Shown here: positions 34,297-43,722 of the stretch, in pieces | Layout of the letters: each line of letters begins with the position of its first letter | How positions within the stretch are numbered: position 1 is the stretch's first letter | Source of the DNA: Clostridium amylolyticum | GTDB taxonomy: Bacteria > Bacillota > Clostridia > Clostridiales > Clostridiaceae | Assembly: GCF_900142075.1 (NCBI RefSeq) | Contig: NZ_FQZO01000009.1 | Location: forward strand, 69,929-133,928 | Length of the DNA: 64,000 bases | Reading direction: 5' to 3' | Notes under the pieces: model-generated | What the model was told of the DNA's origin: nothing | Database searches by the model: none | The model's input: the letters and a program-made list of their open reading frames with translations, nothing else | Program-made: the position numbers and the translations under genes

Positions 34297-34684
34297 ATAA
34301 TTTAAAATTGAGAATTTAGAATTTAAAATGAAGGAGAAACTCATTCCATAATTTAAAATTGAGAATTTAAAATTGAGAATTAAGGAAAAAACTCACAGAG
34401 TTTCTTAGAATATATGAGAATAGAAAGAAGCTTCATCTGAAGCTTCTTTTTTGAAAAAAATACAAAATTAAAATTTTAATAAATTTTCTAGAAACACTAG
34501 AAAATACTTCAAAACAAAAAACTCTATTAGGAGTTTTTTGTTTTGTACCACTTTACAGAAACTCCTCATGGAGTTTCATCTTTTCTATATTAATTTGTAA
34601 GTTTTTCTGATTCTTTTTCAGAAAAACTATCCTTAATTCTACATTTTAAATTCTAAATTAAATTCTCTATTCTAAATTCTAAAT
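34297..34684. repeat. Composite AT-rich inverted-repeat element R4
   Basis: The largest element here, about 388 bp, filling the gap between two convergent genes. Two left ends (AATTTAAAATTGAGAATTTA... at 34301 and 34354) suggest a nested insertion. Modules are AAACTC-acaGAGTTT, an 11-bp stem at 34425-34448 identical to one in R3, a 15-bp stem at 34510-34545, GAAACTC-ctcatg-GAGTTTC, and TTTTTCTGA/TCAGAAAAA at 34605-34626. The right end (AATTCTAAATT) supplies the TAG stop of the class V aminotransferase gene. Confidence 0.75.
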
Positions 34685-35977
34685 TTTTTTATTCCTTACT
34701 ATTTGTTCTATAGCATTTAAAAAATCATTAATTTCTCTCTTATTGTTATATAAACCTAGGCTTACTCTTACCATGCCAGGTTTACCTCTTTCTGGATGCT
34801 TTATATATTCTTCTATATCTTTATCTGATAGATTTAATAGTCTCTTCACATAAGGTCCAGCACAAAAACATCCATTTCTTACGGAAATACCATAGTCTTC
34901 TGAAAGTATCTCAGCCACTTCATTATGATACATGCCTTCTATATTAAAGGTTATAATACCTAACCTATCTTTTATATTTAAATTATCTCCATATATTTTA
35001 ATGCCATTTATTTTTTTAAGCTCATGGCTTAAATAAGAAGTTAGTTCATCTTCCCAAAGGCTTACTTTATCCAAGCTTATTGAACTTAACTCCTTTATAG
35101 CGGAAAGTAAGGCTACTATACCCATAACATTAGGTGTTCCAGCTTCTTCTTTATGAGGTGGATCATCCCATATTACTCCATAGTCTGTAACAAATTTAAC
35201 TGTACCTCCTCCTTTACATTCTGGCTCTCCTTTGTAAAAACAGTCTTTAGGTGTTATTACTACACCTATGCCAAAAGGTGCATACATTTTATGGGCAGAA
35301 AATACTAGATAATCAAGATAATCATTCTCGAAGGTTCCATCCATAATTACCCTTCTATGTGGTACTAATTGAGCTCCATCTACTAATATTTTGCAATTAT
35401 AGGAATGGCAAATACATGCTATTAAGTGTATATCATTTACATAACCAGTAACATTGGAGGCTCCTGTCAATGTTAGTAACTTGATCTTTCCTCCACCCTG
35501 TTGAAGCTTTTGTATAAGATGTTCTATGGACAATCTTCCATTCTCATCTACTTCTACATACTGAACCTTACATTTATCCCTCCAAGGCAAGTCATTGGAA
35601 TGATGTTCCATTCTGGTAGATAAAACTATTACGTCTTTACAATCTATAAGTCTATAAGCTAATTTGTTTATTCCCTCAGTTGTGTTTTTTACAAATATTA
35701 CATTATACCTATCTCTGCTAGCGCCCACAAATTTCAAAATCGTATCTCTTGATTTTTCATAAAACTCATCACATATTTTTGATTTATACCCTTTTCCACG
35801 GTGTATTGAAGAATACCAGCTGGAAAATTCCACAATATTATTTATAACACTTTTAAAAGCAGGAGTAGTGGCTGCATTATCAAAATTTATTCCCATAACA
35901 CTTTTTCCATTACTTAACGGTACAAGCTCTTCAATACCCATAAACATGTCTCTACAGTGTATAAGCTCTTCATACAT
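34679..35977 (-). CDS. Class V aminotransferase / cysteine desulfurase-like PLP enzyme
   Basis: The 432-residue protein has the PLP lysine in SAHKMYAPFGIGVV, the Asp of VDGAQLVPH, the phosphate-binding TGASNVTGY region, and a cysteine loop NGCFCAGPYVKRLL near the C-terminus. The length, and the loop form, resemble SufS/CsdA-like enzymes rather than the NifS type at 15062-16201, but no suf or isc gene is adjacent, so substrate is open. The stop codon lies in the end of repeat R4, so the extreme C-terminus (VRNKKI) may have been altered by the element. GGGAGG precedes the ATG. Confidence 0.85.
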   Translation of the reverse strand: MYEELIHCRDMFMGIEELVPLSNGKSVMGINFDNAATTPAFKSVINNIVEFSSWYSSIHRGKGYKSKICDEFYEKSRDTILKFVGASRDRYNVIFVKNTTEGINKLAYRLIDCKDVIVLSTRMEHHSNDLPWRDKCKVQYVEVDENGRLSIEHLIQKLQQGGGKIKLLTLTGASNVTGYVNDIHLIACICHSYNCKILVDGAQLVPHRRVIMDGTFENDYLDYLVFSAHKMYAPFGIGVVITPKDCFYKGEPECKGGGTVKFVTDYGVIWDDPPHKEEAGTPNVMGIVALLSAIKELSSISLDKVSLWEDELTSYLSHELKKINGIKIYGDNLNIKDRLGIITFNIEGMYHNEVAEILSEDYGISVRNGCFCAGPYVKRLLNLSDKDIEEYIKHPERGKPGMVRVSLGLYNNKREINDFLNAIEQIVRNKKI

Positions 35978-36116
35978 ATAAAAAACCTCCCTGCTATATA
36001 TTATTAAAATTAATATAAATAGTGAAAATTCCTTTAATGGTATATTTTTATCTTTAGGAATTATTTACATATAATACAATATAATATAGTAACGTTATTA
36101 ATGATGGAGGTTATTT

Positions 36117-36704
36117 ATGGAGCAAGAAAATCACTACTTACAAGATTATGAAGATATTAGTTTCCAGCCCTTTACAACCTCTCCAGAGTACATACCCTAT
36201 GGAGAAAGAGAAGGTTATAATTTTTATTATGAGCCACCTATGTACCCTATTCAAAGTGCTGCAACAATGCCCATGGTCAATGCCTTTAACCCTACTTTTA
36301 ATATGTCAGGCTCTTTACCCATGCCTATACCTATACCTATTTACCCATGTAATGAATACCCTTTTAGACCTAACTTGGCAGTACCTATGCCTGGTTCTAT
36401 AAATACTCCAAATTTAAACAGCTTAAATGATGGTAAAGGTACCGATGCAAATGAAGAAGATCTTACTTCAGAACTCTTTAAAGAATTGAATTTAAACATA
36501 GACGAAGATTACTATCCTTCAGAGGAAAGTAGAAATATAGAAAATGAAGTTAACAGTATACTAGAAAAAATTGAAAATAATAATATTTCTATTTTAAATA
36601 CTCTAAAAGCTTATAAAGTTCCTTATCCTATAGCTAGACTATTAGTTAGAAGAATTGTTAGATTAACATTAATATATTCTAATAATCTATCTTATAAAGA
36701 TTAA
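36117..36704 (+). CDS. Pro/Met/Tyr-rich protein of unknown function
   Basis: I do not recognise the family. The 195-residue protein has an acidic start (QEDYEDISFQPF-like), then a low-complexity Pro/Met/Tyr-rich region (about 30-105: YYEPPMYPIQ, LPMPIPIPIYPC, VPMPGSINTP), an acidic linker, and a helical C-terminal domain (about 140-195) ending in a basic helix IARLLVRRIVRLTLIYS. There is no signal peptide. The build recalls spore coat or assembly proteins, but this is only a guess. GGAGG precedes the ATG and a two-way terminator follows. Confidence 0.75.
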   Translation: MEQENHYLQDYEDISFQPFTTSPEYIPYGEREGYNFYYEPPMYPIQSAATMPMVNAFNPTFNMSGSLPMPIPIPIYPCNEYPFRPNLAVPMPGSINTPNLNSLNDGKGTDANEEDLTSELFKELNLNIDEDYYPSEESRNIENEVNSILEKIENNNISILNTLKAYKVPYPIARLLVRRIVRLTLIYSNNLSYKD

Positions 36705-36730
36705 AGCATGCAGCAAAGGCTGCATGCTTT
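36703..36730. terminator. Bidirectional terminator
   Basis: A 12-bp stem (36703-36714 with 36719-36730) with loop AAAG overlaps the stop codon region of the plus-strand gene and lies two bases past the MacB permease stop. T-tract TTTTATTATT on plus; TTTAATC on minus. Confidence 0.85.
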
Positions 36731-36732
36731 TA

Positions 36733-37938
36733 TTATTCATATCTAAGCGCATCTATTGGATTTAATTTTGCTGCTTTCCTTGCAGGATATATTCCAAAGA
36801 ATATGCCTACAGCAGAAGAGAAAATAATAACCATTATGACATCTTTAAAGGATACAGAGGGGGTTATCTTAGCAAAGCTGCCTATAACTGAAGCTCCTAC
36901 AATGCCAAGTATCATACCTATAATTCCCCCCATAAGCGAGATTATTACAGATTCAGTTAAAAACTGAAGAAGTATTGCATTAGTAGTAGCGCCTATGGCT
37001 TTTCTAATACCAATTTCTCTAGTTCTTTCAGTAACTGATACAAGCATTATATTCATAACGCCTATTCCTCCAACTAACAAGGATATTGCTGCCACCGCCC
37101 CTATAAAAGCAGTGAAAATATCCATTACTTGATTAATTTGATCAAGTTGTTTCATTAAATTTTCAGCTTTATAAACTTCTCTTCCTCTATTTCCATGCCT
37201 GCTTTCCAATATGTTTAATGCTTCATTTCCGGCTTGTTCTATCTTTTCTTTGCTAGTAGCAGATATGGTAATATTGTCTATAACAAAATCGTTAGGGTAA
37301 AGTTGCATTAAAAAAGTTATTGGTGTCATTACGAAAACTGGCATGTTTTCATTGCCCCCAAACATTAAATCAGAACTTTTAGAAACTCCTATTATCTCCA
37401 CCTTTTTTGAAGAGTTTCTATTGCCTAAATTTATACTTTTCCCTACCACATCTTTGTAACCAAATAAATCTTTTGCAGCTATTTCATCTATAACTATAAC
37501 TGGCTTGCCTTCTGCATATTCTCTTTCATTAAAAAATCTTCCATAAAGAATTTCGGTATTTTGTATATATTTTAAATCTACCGATCCACCTGTTATCACA
37601 GCTCTCTTAGCTTTACTCTGAGAAGTTGCATTTCCTTGCTTGTTTACACCAGGAGATACATACTTTATACTGCTGCCTCTTTCTGTTAAGGTTCTTACAT
37701 CCTCTAAGGTAAAGTAGTCAGAATTACTTGCTTTTTGAGGATCTATCTTAAGACTTAAGGTGGAAGCTCCTATCTTTTCAAACTCTCCAGTAATAGTGTT
37801 CTTTCCTCCTGCTCCTAGAGCAAGTATGGTTATTACAGAGCTTATACCTATTATTATTCCCAGCATGGTAAGAAAGGATCTCATCTTGTTGGATCTTATG
37901 CTATCTAAAGCCATTTTAAAATTTTCTAATAAAGTCAT
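36733..37938 (-). CDS. MacB-type ABC transporter permease
   Basis: The 401-residue protein has an N-terminal membrane helix (about 20-42, LTMLGIIIGISSVITI), an extracytoplasmic MacB-like domain of about 210 residues, and three C-terminal helices with the FtsX-type motif TERTREIGIRKAIGA between them. It belongs to the mechanotransmission type of exporters. With the ATPase and adaptor genes just upstream it forms a three-part efflux or peptide-export system; its cargo is unknown. Gap to the ATPase gene is 14 bases with AAAGGAG. Confidence 0.92.
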   Translation of the reverse strand: MTLLENFKMALDSIRSNKMRSFLTMLGIIIGISSVITILALGAGGKNTITGEFEKIGASTLSLKIDPQKASNSDYFTLEDVRTLTERGSSIKYVSPGVNKQGNATSQSKAKRAVITGGSVDLKYIQNTEILYGRFFNEREYAEGKPVIVIDEIAAKDLFGYKDVVGKSINLGNRNSSKKVEIIGVSKSSDLMFGGNENMPVFVMTPITFLMQLYPNDFVIDNITISATSKEKIEQAGNEALNILESRHGNRGREVYKAENLMKQLDQINQVMDIFTAFIGAVAAISLLVGGIGVMNIMLVSVTERTREIGIRKAIGATTNAILLQFLTESVIISLMGGIIGMILGIVGASVIGSFAKITPSVSFKDVIMVIIFSSAVGIFFGIYPARKAAKLNPIDALRYE

Positions 37939-37952
37939 AGTGTTCTCCTTTC

Positions 37953-38675
37953 CTACTCATAGTCAGGGGATATTTCTACTTCATTTAAAATAATTCTATT
38001 ACTTACCTCGTCATCCTCTGTAATTTTACCATCTCTTACTTTAATAATTCTCTTAGAATAAAGAGCGATGTCCGGTTCATGAGTTACCATTATTATAGTT
38101 GCCCCTTCATCATTTAACTTTTGAAACACCTTCATCACTTCTAAGGAAACCTGAGAATCTAAGTTTCCTGTAGGCTCATCTGCCATAATAACAGAAGGAT
38201 TATTTACTATAGCTCTTGCTATAGCCACCCTCTGCTTTTGCCCCCCAGAAATTTCATTAGGTTTATGCTTAATCCAATTTAATAATCCTACTTTATCTAA
38301 AGAAGCCAAGGCTCTCTCTCTTCTCTCTTTAAAGCTTACCCCTGAATATACCATTGGTAGTTCAACATTTTCAAGTATAGTCATCCTAGGTAGAAGATTA
38401 AAATTTTGAAACACAAAGCCTATTTCCTTATTTCTAATAAAGGCTAACTGATTGTCTGAAAGGCTAGACACATTTTCTCCATTTAAGATATATTCTCCAC
38501 CATCTATTCTATCCAGGCATCCTAAAATATTCATAAGAGTACTTTTACCTGAGCCTGAAGGTCCCATAATGGTGGTAAATTCCCCTTCATGCACCCTTAA
38601 GGATACACCTTTAAGAGCCTTAAAGCTTATTTCACCAGTGACATAGGTTTTAATTACCTCTTTTAATTCAATCAT
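37953..38675 (-). CDS. MacB-type ABC transporter ATP-binding protein
   Basis: The 240-residue ATPase has Walker A GPSGSGKS (about 39-46), Q-loop FQNFNLLPRM, signature ISGGQKQRVAIARA, Walker B IMADEPTGNLD and H-loop MVTHEP, all of the LolD/MacB/FtsE group. Its ATG overlaps the stop of the adaptor gene (TAATG), so translation is coupled. The C-terminal tail EVEISPDYE extends past the usual end by about ten residues. Confidence 0.95.
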   Translation of the reverse strand: MIELKEVIKTYVTGEISFKALKGVSLRVHEGEFTTIMGPSGSGKSTLMNILGCLDRIDGGEYILNGENVSSLSDNQLAFIRNKEIGFVFQNFNLLPRMTILENVELPMVYSGVSFKERRERALASLDKVGLLNWIKHKPNEISGGQKQRVAIARAIVNNPSVIMADEPTGNLDSQVSLEVMKVFQKLNDEGATIIMVTHEPDIALYSKRIIKVRDGKITEDDEVSNRIILNEVEISPDYE

Positions 38676-39874
38676 TACTTGCTTACCTCCCCGGTATCCT
38701 CCTTAACAGATACATCATTCTTTAATGAGGCACTAGGATTAAGTATTACCTTTTCTCCTTCTGTTAATCCAGAGATAATCTCCACGTTTAAATCTGACTG
38801 CAATCCTATTTCTACTTTCTTTTCCTTAGCTTTTCCATTCTCTACCACAAAAACTGAGGTATTACCGTTTTTATCGCTCTTTATACTTTCAGCTGGTACT
38901 TGAAGCACTGCATTTTTTTCACCAAGAAGTATTTCCACATCCGCATCAAAATCCACTTTTAAATTAACGCCCTTATTAGCTATATCAATATCTGCATTAA
39001 GGGTTGTATCCCCTGCAGCTCCTGGTATCGAAGATTTTTTTGCCACTGGATCTATGAAGGATATCTTTCCATTATATTTTTCGCCATTAGCAGATATAAA
39101 GGCATCTTGTCCTACCTTTAACTTAGGAGAATCAAATTTACCTACAGACACTACTGCTTTTAAATCACTGATATCTTGAAGCACTATGGCAGGCTGAGCC
39201 ATATTGCCCACAGCTCCTTCACTTACATTAACCTGAGTAACCACTCCATCAAAATCAGCATATATAGCATCTTTATTGGAATTTTGTTTCTGCTTAGCAG
39301 AATCTAATCCTACCTTTGCTAAAGAAACTTGGTTTTCAGCTTGCTTGATTTTCTCACCAGAAATCCCAGGCATAGATCCTTTTGAAGTTTTTAGTTGGGA
39401 TATCTGTGTTTGAAGTTGCTGAGCTCTCACTGGGTCTTTTGTTACTTCCAGCTCTTTTTCTAAATCTTTTATCTGTTTATCCGCATCGCTTGCTTTCTTT
39501 TCAGCTTCATTCTTTTGATTCACTAAATCTTGTTTTTGAAGCACTGCGTTATTATATTGTATCTCTGCCTGTTTTATGGAATTTGTTATATCTGAACCAT
39601 CATATTTAACTAACAAATCACCTTTTTTAACACTATCTCCCACCTTAACATTAACCTTGGTTATCTTAAGTTGGGCTCCAAAGTATTCCTTGGAGTTTTT
39701 GGATTTTATCACTGCAGTAGTGCTTAAAAATGCTTTTACATCACCTTTTGATGCAGTAGATGTCTTTACTGAAATCTCCTTAGAACTACTCTTACCTCTT
39801 ATCTTTATAAACCCTATTGCTCCTAAAATCACCACTCCTACAAGTACTATGGAAACAATCTTCTTTTTACTCAT
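38675..39874 (-). CDS. MacA-like membrane-fusion adaptor protein
   Basis: A membrane-anchored adaptor of 399 residues: one N-terminal helix (about 5-23), a biotinyl-lipoyl-like half (VNVKVGDSVKKGDLLVKYDG), a coiled coil (about 100-165), the second lipoyl half (YADFDGVVTQVNVSEGAVG), and beta-barrel and membrane-proximal parts (NKGVNLKVDFDADVEILLG). In a Gram-positive cell it would span the wall side without a TolC partner. First gene of the adaptor-ATPase-permease operon; its ribosome site (AGGGAT) is weak. Confidence 0.92.
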   Translation of the reverse strand: MSKKKIVSIVLVGVVILGAIGFIKIRGKSSSKEISVKTSTASKGDVKAFLSTTAVIKSKNSKEYFGAQLKITKVNVKVGDSVKKGDLLVKYDGSDITNSIKQAEIQYNNAVLQKQDLVNQKNEAEKKASDADKQIKDLEKELEVTKDPVRAQQLQTQISQLKTSKGSMPGISGEKIKQAENQVSLAKVGLDSAKQKQNSNKDAIYADFDGVVTQVNVSEGAVGNMAQPAIVLQDISDLKAVVSVGKFDSPKLKVGQDAFISANGEKYNGKISFIDPVAKKSSIPGAAGDTTLNADIDIANKGVNLKVDFDADVEILLGEKNAVLQVPAESIKSDKNGNTSVFVVENGKAKEKKVEIGLQSDLNVEIISGLTEGEKVILNPSASLKNDVSVKEDTGEVSK

Positions 39875-39973
39875 AATTATCCCTATTTAGGTACACTTCC
39901 TTTCTCTAGTTGTCTATTATAAAATTATAAAATAATTATACCACTATAACTAAATAAATAAAGAAAAATATTT

Positions 39974-40001
39974 AAGACCTCATTATTTAAAATGAGGTCT
40001 T
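39974..40001 (-). terminator. Terminator after the small spore-protein-like gene
   Basis: An 11-bp perfect stem (39974-39984 with 39991-40001) with loop ATTTAA is followed on the minus strand by AAATATTTTTCTTT. It ends the small gene upstream and separates it from the adaptor operon. Confidence 0.8.
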
Positions 40002-40007
40002 AATAAT

Positions 40008-40169
40008 TTAGTGTATACCTGGTCTTTCAGCATCTTTACCTAACTTTCTAGACTCTTTTGAATAACCTACTTCATTAGCTGTTTCCACTTTCATCTTCTC
40101 CACTTCTTTTCTAGTCTTTTGTCCAGATTTCTTGTTATCTTTACTGTTTTTATTATTCTTATGAGCCAT
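40008..40169 (-). CDS. Small basic protein, possible minor spore protein
   Basis: A 53-residue, Lys/Asn-rich protein without hydrophobic segments. The segment VETANEVGYSKESRKLGK resembles the germination-protease site of small acid-soluble spore proteins (compare VANEMGV in the SASP at 19675), and the ending DAERPGIH is distinctive. This similarity is slight, so the assignment is tentative. GAGGTG lies six bases before the ATG and an intrinsic terminator follows, supporting expression as a single gene. Confidence 0.65.
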   Translation of the reverse strand: MAHKNNKNSKDNKKSGQKTRKEVEKMKVETANEVGYSKESRKLGKDAERPGIH

Positions 40170-40349
40170 GATCATCACCTCGTAATTTAATTTATAACAT
40201 TACAAATATATTATTATATTTAAATGAATTCTTAATACCTGTTATTTAATGGTGCAGTCAAAAGCATAGTGGTATGCACTACAAAATTCTTTAACATTAT
40301 AGTATAATAAAGTAGCTATTAACCTTTGGGTAGTAAAGGCGGTAATATT

Positions 40350-42266
40350 ATGATTGTTTTAAGTTGTAAAAATATCACTAAAAGCTATGGAATACATGAA
40401 GTTTTAAAAGATGTAACCTTCAATATAAATGAAGGTGATAAAATAGGATTAATTGGAGCTAATGGAGAAGGTAAATCTACTCTTTTTAAAATTTTAATAA
40501 AAGAATTGTCTTATGATGGCGGAGATATATTTATAGATAAGGGTTATAATCTAGGTTATCTTTCTCAAAAGCTTGATCTCGAATCTGAAAATTCTATTTA
40601 TAATGAGATGTTAGAAGTATTTCATGATTTAATAAACCTTGAAATGAAAATTCATAATCTAGAAGAAAAAATGAATACTCCTTATACAGAGGAAAACAAA
40701 GCATTTCATGAAAAAATTATAAAAGATTATACCACTTGCCAAGAATTATATTCCCACAGAGGCGGCTACACTTTTAGAGGTGAGATATCTAGAGTTTTAA
40801 AAGGCCTAGGCTTTGAAGAAACGGATTATGATTCCGTTATAAAAAATTTAAGCGGAGGGCAAAAAACTCGTGTAGCTCTATGTAAGCTTTTATTAAAAAA
40901 GCCTGAACTGCTACTGTTAGATGAGCCCACAAACCACCTTGATTTAAATGCTATAGAATGGCTAGAAGATTATCTTAAAAGCTATAAAGGCACTGTACTT
41001 TTAATATCCCATGATAGGTATTTTTTAGATAGTATAACTAACCGTACCTTTGAACTTATAAATGGACATGTTAACTGTTATAATACCAATTATTCTAAAT
41101 ATATAGAGCTTAAGAAACAGAATTATGAAGTGCAGCTTAAAGCCTATAAGCTTCAACAAGCTGAAATTAAAAGACAAGAAGACATTATAGAAAAATTTAG
41201 ATCTTTTAATAGAGAAAAAAGCATAAGAGCTGCAGAAAGCAGAGAAAAAGCACTGGATAAAATACAAAGGCTTGACTCTCCAGATGAGGACCCAAAAGGT
41301 TCTAGAATACAGTTTCATACTGAAATTAAAAGTGGTAACGATGTACTTTTAGTCCAAGACTTAAAAAAGAGCTATGGAGATAAACTTTTATTTGACAATG
41401 TAAATATGGACATTAAAAAAGGTAATAAAATAGCCTTAATAGGGGAAAATGGCAGAGGTAAAACCACTCTTTTTAAAATAATACTTGGAAATGTAGAAGC
41501 TGATAAAGGTTCCATTAATTTAGGCAGAAACGTAATTACTGGCTATTATGATCAGGAACAATCTGATTTGGATCCTACTAATGAAATAATAAATGAAGTA
41601 TGGAACGAGTTTCCTAAACTTACCACTACTGAAATAAGAAACGCCTTAGCTTCTTTCCTTTTTACAGGAGATTCAGTGTTTAAAACCATCGATCTCTTGA
41701 GTGGTGGTGAAAAGTGTAGAATCAATTTATTGAAACTTATGCTATCCAAATCAAATTTACTACTTCTAGATGAGCCTACTAATCACTTGGACATCATGTC
41801 AAGAGAAGCCTTAGAAGATGCAATACTGGACTATGATGGTACCATGCTTATAATCTCTCATGACAGATACTTTTTAAACAAAGTAATAGATAAAATCTAC
41901 GAGCTAGAAGAAGATGGTATTAAAACCTATTTAGGAAACTATAACTATTATGTAGAAAAAAAGAAAAACCCTCATAGATATGAAGGTATTGAAGAAGTTG
42001 TAGAGACTAAAACAAAAACTCAGCTTCAAGAGGAAAGACGAAAAAAACGAGAAGCGGAAAAAGAAGCAAAAGCAGCAGCTCAAAGGCTTAAAGACATTGA
42101 AAAAGAGATTTCTGACACAGAAGTAGAAATTTCTAAGCTTAATAATCTCTTATGCCTAGAAGAGGTATATTCAAACCCCCAAAAAGCTCAAGAGACCCAA
42201 CAAAACATCACTGCCCTTGAAAGTAAACTTGAAAAGCTCTATGAAAAGTGGGAAGAGAATGTATAA
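40350..42266 (+). CDS. ABC-F family ATPase (ribosome-associated type)
   Basis: A soluble protein of 638 residues with two ABC domains and no membrane part. Domain 1: Walker A GANGEGKST, signature NLSGGQKTR, Walker B LLLLDEPTNHLD. Domain 2: Walker A GENGRGKTT, signature LSGGEKCR, Walker B LLLLDEPTNHLD. The inter-domain linker (about 245-310) is basic and helical, and a C-terminal coiled coil (about 545-638, KREAEKEAKAAAQRLKD) is typical of Uup/YdiF-like members. Such proteins act on stalled or drug-bound ribosomes; whether this one gives resistance cannot be read. The ATG at 40350 is better than the TTG eight codons earlier. Confidence 0.92.
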   Translation: MIVLSCKNITKSYGIHEVLKDVTFNINEGDKIGLIGANGEGKSTLFKILIKELSYDGGDIFIDKGYNLGYLSQKLDLESENSIYNEMLEVFHDLINLEMKIHNLEEKMNTPYTEENKAFHEKIIKDYTTCQELYSHRGGYTFRGEISRVLKGLGFEETDYDSVIKNLSGGQKTRVALCKLLLKKPELLLLDEPTNHLDLNAIEWLEDYLKSYKGTVLLISHDRYFLDSITNRTFELINGHVNCYNTNYSKYIELKKQNYEVQLKAYKLQQAEIKRQEDIIEKFRSFNREKSIRAAESREKALDKIQRLDSPDEDPKGSRIQFHTEIKSGNDVLLVQDLKKSYGDKLLFDNVNMDIKKGNKIALIGENGRGKTTLFKIILGNVEADKGSINLGRNVITGYYDQEQSDLDPTNEIINEVWNEFPKLTTTEIRNALASFLFTGDSVFKTIDLLSGGEKCRINLLKLMLSKSNLLLLDEPTNHLDIMSREALEDAILDYDGTMLIISHDRYFLNKVIDKIYELEEDGIKTYLGNYNYYVEKKKNPHRYEGIEEVVETKTKTQLQEERRKKREAEKEAKAAAQRLKDIEKEISDTEVEISKLNNLLCLEEVYSNPQKAQETQQNITALESKLEKLYEKWEENV

Positions 42267-42313
42267 AATTAATTTTTTTATTTTGCTTTAAGATAATCCT
42301 ATAAAAAATAAAT

Positions 42314-42348
42314 TGGCGGTGAAGTGGAAATATTCCACATCACCGCCA
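42314..42348. terminator. Bidirectional terminator-like hairpin
   Basis: A 15-bp stem (42314-42329 with 42333-42348, one A-A mismatch) lies between the convergent ABC-F and HtrA genes. T-tracts are moderate on both sides (ATATTAAAT; AATTTATTTTTTAT on minus), better for the minus-strand gene. Confidence 0.75.
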
Positions 42349-42376
42349 TATTAAATAAGGGGGTATCTATATTAAA

Positions 42377-43624
42377 TTATTCTGATAGCTTAATTTCTAG
42401 GGTGGTATCTTTTCCATCTCGTGTTATATCAACCTTTACCGCGTCTCCAGCCTTATGAGTTTCTTTAATCCTATTGATTTCTTCTACGGTTTTTACCTTT
42501 TGGCCATCAAATTTAGTTATCATATCTCCAGGCTTAAGACCTGCCTTTTCAGCTGGGCTGAACTCTTGAACATCTACAATAAGTACATATTCACCTTGTG
42601 GTAAATTATTCTTTTTTGCTATATCCTGTGTAATATCTCTACCTGCTATACCAATTCTTAATATTGGTTTAGAAAGTGCTGTTAGTCTTGATTTTACATT
42701 GTTTATAGGAATGGAGAAACCAATACCTTCTACACCTTCAGTCTTTATCTTAGCTGTATTAATTCCAATTACCTGACCTCTAGAATTTAATAATGGTCCT
42801 CCACTATTTCCTGGATTAATAGCAGCATCTGTCTGCAGATATTTAATGCTTTTACCTTCAATAGAGATTTCTCTGTTTAATGCACTTATTACTCCAGTAG
42901 TAACACTACCTAAGAATTCTTTTCCTAATGGATTACCAATGGCTACTACCTGTTCACCCGCTTGAAGACTATCTGAATCTCCCAGCTCTACCACTCCTGG
43001 AACTTTTACATTGTCAGTTATCTTTACTACTGCTAAATCCTGTTGTGCATCATAATTTACCACCTTAGCATTAACCTCAGTTCCATCTGAAAGTATTACC
43101 TTTACTGACTGAGCACCTTGAATAACGTGAAAATTAGTGAGCACGTAACCTTCATTGCTTATTATAAATCCTGAGCCTATACCACCTGGTATACCTTCAC
43201 TAAACATACCATAATTCACTTTATTCATGGTAGACACTCCCACTACCGCTGGTGCGACTTTCTTTACTACTTCAGTAACTGATAGAGCTTCTTTATCAGT
43301 TTTAAAAGTAGGTGGATTATAATTTAGATACTGACCATATTTTTTGTTTATTTCATTAACTACATTATTTGTATTATTCATTACTATACTTGCACCTATA
43401 GCTCCTCCTACCATGGTGAAGGCTAGAGCTAAGGCTGTAAATCCAAGAAATTTCAAAAGCTTTCTCTTTTTCTTAGGTTTTTCTTCATAAGCATTATATA
43501 CATATGGATTGGATGGTTTATTATCTTCACTGACAACAAAATCAGGCTTATTAGCTGGTTTATCATCCTCACTGATAACAAAATCAGGCTTATATTCATT
43601 GTTTTCATTATAATTATCAGACAT
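42377..43624 (-). CDS. HtrA/DegP-type serine protease with PDZ domain
   Basis: A membrane-anchored quality-control protease acting outside the membrane. The 415-residue protein has a cytoplasmic tail (1-55), a membrane helix (about 60-82), a trypsin-like domain with His in LTNFHVI, Asp in QQDLAVVKI and Ser in AAINPGNSGGPLL, and a C-terminal PDZ domain (about 320-410, SPAEKAGLKPGDMITK). The tail contains two copies of a 14-residue unit KPDFV(I/V)SED(D/N)KP, visible also as a direct DNA repeat near 43525-43590. GAGGAGG precedes the ATG. Confidence 0.95.
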   Translation of the reverse strand: MSDNYNENNEYKPDFVISEDDKPANKPDFVVSEDNKPSNPYVYNAYEEKPKKKRKLLKFLGFTALALAFTMVGGAIGASIVMNNTNNVVNEINKKYGQYLNYNPPTFKTDKEALSVTEVVKKVAPAVVGVSTMNKVNYGMFSEGIPGGIGSGFIISNEGYVLTNFHVIQGAQSVKVILSDGTEVNAKVVNYDAQQDLAVVKITDNVKVPGVVELGDSDSLQAGEQVVAIGNPLGKEFLGSVTTGVISALNREISIEGKSIKYLQTDAAINPGNSGGPLLNSRGQVIGINTAKIKTEGVEGIGFSIPINNVKSRLTALSKPILRIGIAGRDITQDIAKKNNLPQGEYVLIVDVQEFSPAEKAGLKPGDMITKFDGQKVKTVEEINRIKETHKAGDAVKVDITRDGKDTTLEIKLSE

Positions 43625-43660
43625 TATTCATTCCTCCTCTTATACTTATGTTTCCCATTG

Positions 43661-43688
43661 ACTATATATTAAAACATTAATGTGTCAA
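43661..43688 (-). promoter_or_regulatory. Sigma-A-type promoter of the HtrA gene
   Basis: Minus strand: perfect TTGACA, 16 bases, TATAGT, ending 37 bases before the start codon. Confidence 0.7.
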
Positions 43689-43722
43689 TTTCGTGACAAA
43701 AAAAATAATTAGCTATAAATAA

